A DNA stretch of 17,576 nucleotides from Mageeibacillus sp. UBA5770 (GTDB lineage Bacteria; Bacillota_A; Clostridia; Saccharofermentanales; Saccharofermentanaceae): the NCBI GenBank assembly GCA_002418705.1, contig DIEQ01000059.1:1-17576 (forward strand), written 5' to 3'. A program made the position numbers and the translations under genes. Below are positions 13,768 through 17,576 of this stretch, piece by piece (position 1 is the first letter of the stretch; each line of letters begins with the position of its first letter). The notes beneath the pieces were generated by a model. It saw only the letters and a list, made by a program, of their open reading frames with translations. It ran no database searches and had not been told where the DNA came from.

Positions 13768-14883
13768 GTGGTCCATTTTATGCAGATATGTATTCGGATT
13801 TTGATGGTCATCTTGCTCCTCTTATCCATGTTCGGATGCTCAAAAGCAGAAAGTAATACACATGTATACAGTGATTCCGATTTAACAGCTCCCTGGCACG
13901 GGCCTACCGATTACTGGAGTGTTTCCACACCTGAAATGCAGGGAATGGACTCCGTCATGCTCGGTCGCGCTGACAGCAGAATCACCGAAAATTATCCCAA
14001 CGTTTACAGCCTGCTAGTCGTCCGTCACGGCTATCTTGTATACGAAAAATATTACCACGGAGTGGACGGCAATGATGCCAATCCTGTTTTTTCCATTACC
14101 AAAAGCGTAATGTCCGCCTTGACAGGCATCGCCGTCAGAGACGGGCTCATCGATAATACAGACCAGAAGCTCTCAGAATTTTTTCCGGAATATTTTCTAC
14201 AGTTGGATGACACAAAGAAAAGTGAAATCACAGTCAAAAACGTGCTGACGATGACCGGCGGTCTCGAAAGCATCGACAGTGACTATATGTCGTATTTCAG
14301 CAGCCCGGATTTCCTCGACTATGTTCTTCAAAAGCCATTGACGAATAACCCCGGAGAAAAATTTGTGTACAACACCGGTCTTACTCATTTTCTGTCTGCT
14401 GTCATTGCCGAAACTTCAGGCAAGAGTACGGAGGATTATGCCAAAGAAAATCTTTTAAATAAAATAGGCATCTCCGTCGAAACATGGGATACCGACAGTA
14501 ACGGATATAACATCGGGGGCACCGGACTAAGCCTTACGCCCTCAGACATGGCAAAATTCGGATATCTGTATCTGAATAACGGATTATGGGACGGTGTGCA
14601 AGTCCTCCCGAAGGAATGGGTGGAAGAATCAACGCAAAAGCAAATTGCTGTAGATGCCAGTTTGAATTATGGCTACTTATTCTGGCTTCAGACAGTCAGG
14701 GACGAAGCGAAAAGCAAACAGTACGATACCTACCGTGCCGCAGGTATGGGCGGACAATACATAATGGCGGTTCCTGATCTTGATATGGTCGTCGTAGTAA
14801 CGGCAAACAGCAACAATGTTTCAAATGACGGCTCGGATACACTCGACATTATTACAGATTATGTGATACCGGCTGCGAAATAG
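13768..14883 (+). CDS. Lipoprotein serine hydrolase, class C beta-lactamase-like family
   Basis: 371 residues from the GTG at 13768, with AGGA 6 bases upstream and 15 bases after the ABC-F stop; ATG at 13780 would be 15 bases from that site. Lipoprotein signal with lipobox M-F-G-C24. The catalytic domain starts near WSVSTPEMQGMDS (50-62); S109-I-T-K112 is the Ser-x-x-Lys nucleophile motif, Y201-N-T the tyrosine of the second motif, and GMGGQY near 328 takes the place of the KTG motif, as in NylB/esterase-like members. Such enzymes hydrolyse esters, amides or peptides outside the cell; they are seldom true beta-lactamases. Substrate unknown. The gene ends 8 bases from the convergent ArsA-like gene, without visible terminator. 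Confidence 0.88.
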   Translation: MVHFMQICIRILMVILLLLSMFGCSKAESNTHVYSDSDLTAPWHGPTDYWSVSTPEMQGMDSVMLGRADSRITENYPNVYSLLVVRHGYLVYEKYYHGVDGNDANPVFSITKSVMSALTGIAVRDGLIDNTDQKLSEFFPEYFLQLDDTKKSEITVKNVLTMTGGLESIDSDYMSYFSSPDFLDYVLQKPLTNNPGEKFVYNTGLTHFLSAVIAETSGKSTEDYAKENLLNKIGISVETWDTDSNGYNIGGTGLSLTPSDMAKFGYLYLNNGLWDGVQVLPKEWVEESTQKQIAVDASLNYGYLFWLQTVRDEAKSKQYDTYRAAGMGGQYIMAVPDLDMVVVVTANSNNVSNDGSDTLDIITDYVIPAAK

Positions 14884-14891
14884 GTGCTGCA

Positions 14892-16052
14892 TCAAACCAT
14901 CAGGATTTCAAGCGCACCCTTCTCGAATTTTGCTCTTCCAACCTCTTTATTTCGAATGACATCCGGCAAAGTAATCCGTCTTCTTGCGTTTTGAATACCA
15001 AGTATCAATTCGCCGCCGGACTGTGTAAGTTCCATATCCTGTTTCTCGGCAAAAGGGAGAAAAATCCGGAAGAGATAACCATCCTCCTGTTCTTCGAGTT
15101 CGAATATTTTGGTGCAGAAGAGTACCTCCGCAGGATCAGTGCCGTCAAAGATTTCCTCTGCCGCTGCGGACAGGAGGCTGATCGTTTTGAGCTCCTGTTT
15201 GTTTAGTTCCAGATAAAAAACAGGGACCGGCTCAAAACTTTCCTTGATCTCCTTTATCCCCTGTGCCTGCAGCTGAGTCCACTTGTTAAAGTATCCTTCC
15301 AGCGCTTCTTTGGGATATACCTTATTCACAATAATAGCGTCAACATTATAATCGTACAGATGCAGCCAGGTATAATTTCGTTTGGATTCCTTAATAACAA
15401 TTCTCTCCGGGGTCGTCACGATCCGAAGGCTTACATTTTCTTTATCACTCATGACCTGCTGCATTTTTTCCAGCTGATGTGTCAAATCGGTTATTTCATC
15501 GAACATGGAGTCATCGGGCATGGGGATTTTGGTGAGCCTGGTCACAGTAGGTCCGGCTATCTTTATACCTTTCCTTTTCATTGGAAGAACAGATTCGATA
15601 AATTTGCCGAACATTTCCGGGAATCTTAAGAGCGACAGAGTCTCGCCTGTGGGTGCACAGTCCACAATGAGTACATCGTACATCCCGCTCTCATTGATCT
15701 CAACGATTTTCAGTAATGAGAATAGTTCTTCCAAGCCGGGAAATACCAGCAGCTCTTCGGTTTCAAGGCCATTTTCAGCCCGGGCAGAAAGCAAATCCTT
15801 AAAGTAGCTTTTCATTCGTCCCCAAGCCAATTCACTTTCCCTGACAGCATCTATTTCCATTGCAAAAAGATTCCCGGCAAGCTCTGTCTCTTCGTTTCCA
15901 ATTTCCATCTCAAAGGAGTCCGAAAGGCTATGGGCCTGATCAGTACTCATTATCAACACTCTTTTGCCTTCCTTTGCCAGCTTACTTGCTGTCGCAGCTG
16001 CTACAGTTGTTTTCCCGACGCCGCCTTTTCCCGTATATAAAATAATTCTCAT
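14892..16052 (-). CDS. ArsA/Get3-like ATPase with C-terminal alpha-crystallin-like domain (second copy of operon)
   Basis: 386 residues from the ATG at 16052, preceded by AGGAGAATGT; the longer frame from 16163 lies mostly over the 72-residue gene and is rejected. N-terminal P-loop of the ArsA/Get3 class: Y6-T-G-K-G-G-V-G-K14-T-T (deviant Walker A with the signature Lys9), switch I STDQAHSLSD with the catalytic-type Asp38, then DCAPTGETLSLLRFPE (switch II region). No metal-binding CxxC pair as in eukaryotic Get3. Residues ~322-386 resemble the ArsA HSP20-like domain: YLFRIFLPFAEKQDMELTQS, with GGELILGIQNARRRITLP following. Such proteins bind hydrophobic clients or an unknown cargo in an ATP-dependent way; arsenic export is unlikely because there is no ArsB nearby. 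Partner of the upstream copy and of the small protein. Confidence 0.9.
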   Translation of the reverse strand: MRIILYTGKGGVGKTTVAAATASKLAKEGKRVLIMSTDQAHSLSDSFEMEIGNEETELAGNLFAMEIDAVRESELAWGRMKSYFKDLLSARAENGLETEELLVFPGLEELFSLLKIVEINESGMYDVLIVDCAPTGETLSLLRFPEMFGKFIESVLPMKRKGIKIAGPTVTRLTKIPMPDDSMFDEITDLTHQLEKMQQVMSDKENVSLRIVTTPERIVIKESKRNYTWLHLYDYNVDAIIVNKVYPKEALEGYFNKWTQLQAQGIKEIKESFEPVPVFYLELNKQELKTISLLSAAAEEIFDGTDPAEVLFCTKIFELEEQEDGYLFRIFLPFAEKQDMELTQSGGELILGIQNARRRITLPDVIRNKEVGRAKFEKGALEILMV

Positions 16053-16104
16053 ACATTCTCCTGATCCGCCCCTGGGCAGATAACTCTTTTTGTCTTTTGT
16101 CCAA

Positions 16105-16323
16105 TTATTCAATATCGACTTTGTTTGTTTTGTGTTCTCTTTCCGGTCCGCTGCTTTTTTCACTGCCGGTGCTGCAGCTAAAAATAATCTCTTTGGCCAT
16201 TTGCGTAAGTTCCCTGTTAATTACATCAATATGCCCCTTCACCGGTTCCGGCAGCAGAGATCCAATTGCCTGCATCTCCAATTTCTTTGCCTGAATTATT
16301 TTTCCTACAAATTCATGATTCAT
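16105..16323 (-). CDS. 72-residue helical protein translationally coupled to the ArsA-like gene
   Basis: The ATG at 16323 overlaps the stop of the upstream ArsA-like gene as ATGA, a typical sign of translational coupling; the next ArsA-like gene starts 52 bases after its stop. Residues 1-~50 look alpha-helical (FVGKIIQAKKLEMQAIGSLL, then PEPVKGHIDVINRELTQMAKEII), a conserved-looking amphipathic pattern; the last ~20 residues are polar, charged and probably disordered. There are no membrane segments or metal motifs. I do not recognise a named family. By position it may be a regulatory or scaffolding partner of the two ATPases. That the ORF is real rests on the ATGA overlap, the coding-like composition and the tight operon. 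Confidence 0.75.
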   Translation of the reverse strand: MNHEFVGKIIQAKKLEMQAIGSLLPEPVKGHIDVINRELTQMAKEIIFSCSTGSEKSSGPEREHKTNKVDIE

Positions 16324-17507
16324 CCTGTTACCGGTCCTTTCTTTTCTGTAAATTGAATGTGAAGCTCTTCATCCTTCAGCTTTGCAGATGAAATTGTATA
16401 GCTGCGAAGCGTATTCGGTATCGGTATGTTTCTTTTGAAATTACCGATTCTGATAATGATGTCAGCACCTGACTGATGCATGTCGAGTTTATCTTTTGAC
16501 ACGACCGGGAGAAAGATGCTCAGAAGATATCCTTCTTCGTTCTGCTCGTATTTTTCATTTGTTCTTTGGCTGTTAACTGCAAACAGGTTATCGCCGGTCA
16601 GAACGTCATCACATATTCGATCAATCGCATCCATCCCACATACTTCTGACTCATACCACGGGATTTTTGTCACCGGAACTTCTGCAAAAATATTTTCAAG
16701 TTCCTCAATATATTTTTTCTGGATACCCATCCATTCTGTAAAAAATGCATTGTCTACATCCTTTTCCAGAATGCGGTTGATATAGACGCCATCGACAAGA
16801 TATCCGTACAGGTTCATATACATGTAATTTCTTTTGGTCTCTTCCACCACCATCTTTTCAGGTAATGTCACCAGCCGGATGGACGTAATCCCGCTATTTT
16901 TTAAGAGATCCTGCAGTGCGGCCAGCTTGACATACAATTTTTCGATGTCAGTCATGGCATGCTTGTCAGGAAGCTCAATCTTCCAGATCCGCCTGGAGAC
17001 AGGCGCAAGGACCTTCATCGCCACTTTCCCGACGGGAAAGAATTTCTCCATATACCAGCTTAGTAACTCCGGGAACTTAAGGAGGGAAAGCGTCTCCCCG
17101 GTTGGCGCACAATCAACAATAATCCGGTCATATACATCACGCTCATAGAAATCCAGAATTTTGAGAAGTGAGAACAGCTCCTCCATCCCGGGCATCATCA
17201 GCATCTGATTGTCCTTAAGATTCCCGAGGCCCTGCGAAGAGATGAGGTTCTTTATTCCGTTCTGCAAATCAGCAAAATCATTCTCCAGAATATATTCCGG
17301 ATCCAGCTCAATTGCATACAGATTTTCTGCAGCCTCCACCACATTTCTGCCGATTTTCCGCTCGAAAATATCACCCAGGTTGTGTGCCATATCCGTACTG
17401 ACCAGCAGCGTCTTTTTGCCTTGTCTTGCTGATTTTCTTGCATGGGCTGCGGCTATACTTGACTTGCCGACTCCGCCTTTTCCTGTAAAAAGAATGATTC
17501 TTTCCAT
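16320..17507 (-). CDS. ArsA/Get3-like ATPase with C-terminal alpha-crystallin-like domain (first copy of operon)
   Basis: 395 residues, ATG at 17507 preceded by AGGAG. P-loop F7-T-G-K-G-G-V-G-K15-S-S with signature Lys10, switch I S37-T-D39-M-A-H-N-L-G-D46, MMPGMEEL at 104-111, DCAPTGET at 132-139 followed by LSLLKFPEL. Residues ~324-387 form the HSP20-like domain (YLLSIFLPVVSKDKLDMHQS, then a segment with IIIRIGNFKRNIPIP). The fold matches ArsA/Get3 proteins of the bacterial type with an alpha-crystallin-like end (Get3d-like); Get3 handles tail-anchored membrane proteins in eukaryotes, while the role of the bacterial type is unclear. The second copy lies 267 bases downstream with similar domain order, so a heterodimer is plausible. 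First gene in the window of this operon; only 69 bases upstream are visible. Confidence 0.9.
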   Translation of the reverse strand: MERIILFTGKGGVGKSSIAAAHARKSARQGKKTLLVSTDMAHNLGDIFERKIGRNVVEAAENLYAIELDPEYILENDFADLQNGIKNLISSQGLGNLKDNQMLMMPGMEELFSLLKILDFYERDVYDRIIVDCAPTGETLSLLKFPELLSWYMEKFFPVGKVAMKVLAPVSRRIWKIELPDKHAMTDIEKLYVKLAALQDLLKNSGITSIRLVTLPEKMVVEETKRNYMYMNLYGYLVDGVYINRILEKDVDNAFFTEWMGIQKKYIEELENIFAEVPVTKIPWYESEVCGMDAIDRICDDVLTGDNLFAVNSQRTNEKYEQNEEGYLLSIFLPVVSKDKLDMHQSGADIIIRIGNFKRNIPIPNTLRSYTISSAKLKDEELHIQFTEKKGPVTG

Positions 17508-17576
17508 TTTGCCTGTCTCCTTATAAATATTCTCTTGATTCGCATTGTGAATTATTCGGCATCCGAAGTTTATGTT

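Noticed and set aside
13768..14883. True class C beta-lactamase
   Set aside because: The Ser-x-x-Lys is present, but the KTG motif is replaced by GMGGQ and the protein is a lipoprotein of the esterase/NylB-like type; antibiotic hydrolysis cannot be claimed.
16053..16163. Longer N-terminus for the downstream ArsA-like ATPase
   Set aside because: The added 37 residues overlap the 72-residue gene in another frame, lack homology and have no ribosome binding site, while AGGAG stands right before the ATG at 16052.
14892..17507. Arsenic-resistance operon
   Set aside because: No ArsB, Acr3, ArsC, ArsD or ArsR-like gene is visible, the ATPases carry crystallin-like ends not found in ArsA pump subunits, and they are separate single-domain proteins.

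Overview
The window looks like chromosome from an anaerobic low-to-mid GC Gram-positive bacterium, most likely a Clostridia member. The signs are strong AGGAGG-type ribosome binding sites, lipoprotein signal peptides, LacI/GntR-controlled CUT2 sugar uptake, a small Cys-rich protein of clostridial type, and ArsA/Get3-like ATPases. No rRNA, tRNA, CRISPR array, transposase or phage gene was seen. Family assignments come from motif recognition, not from a database search.

Left part (1-2030): a minus-strand gene for a membrane-anchored protein of unknown function runs off the left edge. It is followed by a plus-strand nitroreductase remnant, a minus-strand 70-residue Cys-rich protein, an OsmC-like gene cut off after its N-terminal half, and a small lipoprotein/membrane protein. 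Two neighbouring redox-type genes are C-terminally truncated, so this stretch appears to be decaying.

Sugar locus (2248-11694): a GntR-type regulator and a LacI-type regulator lie on the plus strand, each with a recognisable promoter. They face a seven-gene minus-strand operon: LacI regulator, ribokinase-family kinase, lipoprotein sugar-binding protein, double-NBD ATPase, two permeases and a FucU/RbsD-type mutarotase. The expected pathway is capture of a sugar by the lipoprotein, ATP-driven import through the two-permease channel, anomer interconversion by the mutarotase and phosphorylation by the kinase. No isomerase or aldolase is present, so the substrate is open. The binding protein resembles the LsrB/RhaS type and the mutarotase the fucose type. 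The two LacI regulators at either end of the locus are close paralogues. The operon has a clear sigma-A promoter (TTGACT, 17 nt, TATAAT) surrounded by repeated TATGAAA half-sites.

Right part (12088-17507): after a roughly 520-base divergent regulatory region come an ABC-F ATPase and, 15 bases later, a lipoprotein serine hydrolase of the class C beta-lactamase-like family. Converging on them with only 8 bases between is a minus-strand operon of two paralogous ArsA/Get3-like ATPases, each with a C-terminal alpha-crystallin-like domain, and a translationally coupled 72-residue helical protein between them. This last operon is the best candidate for an undescribed system in the window.
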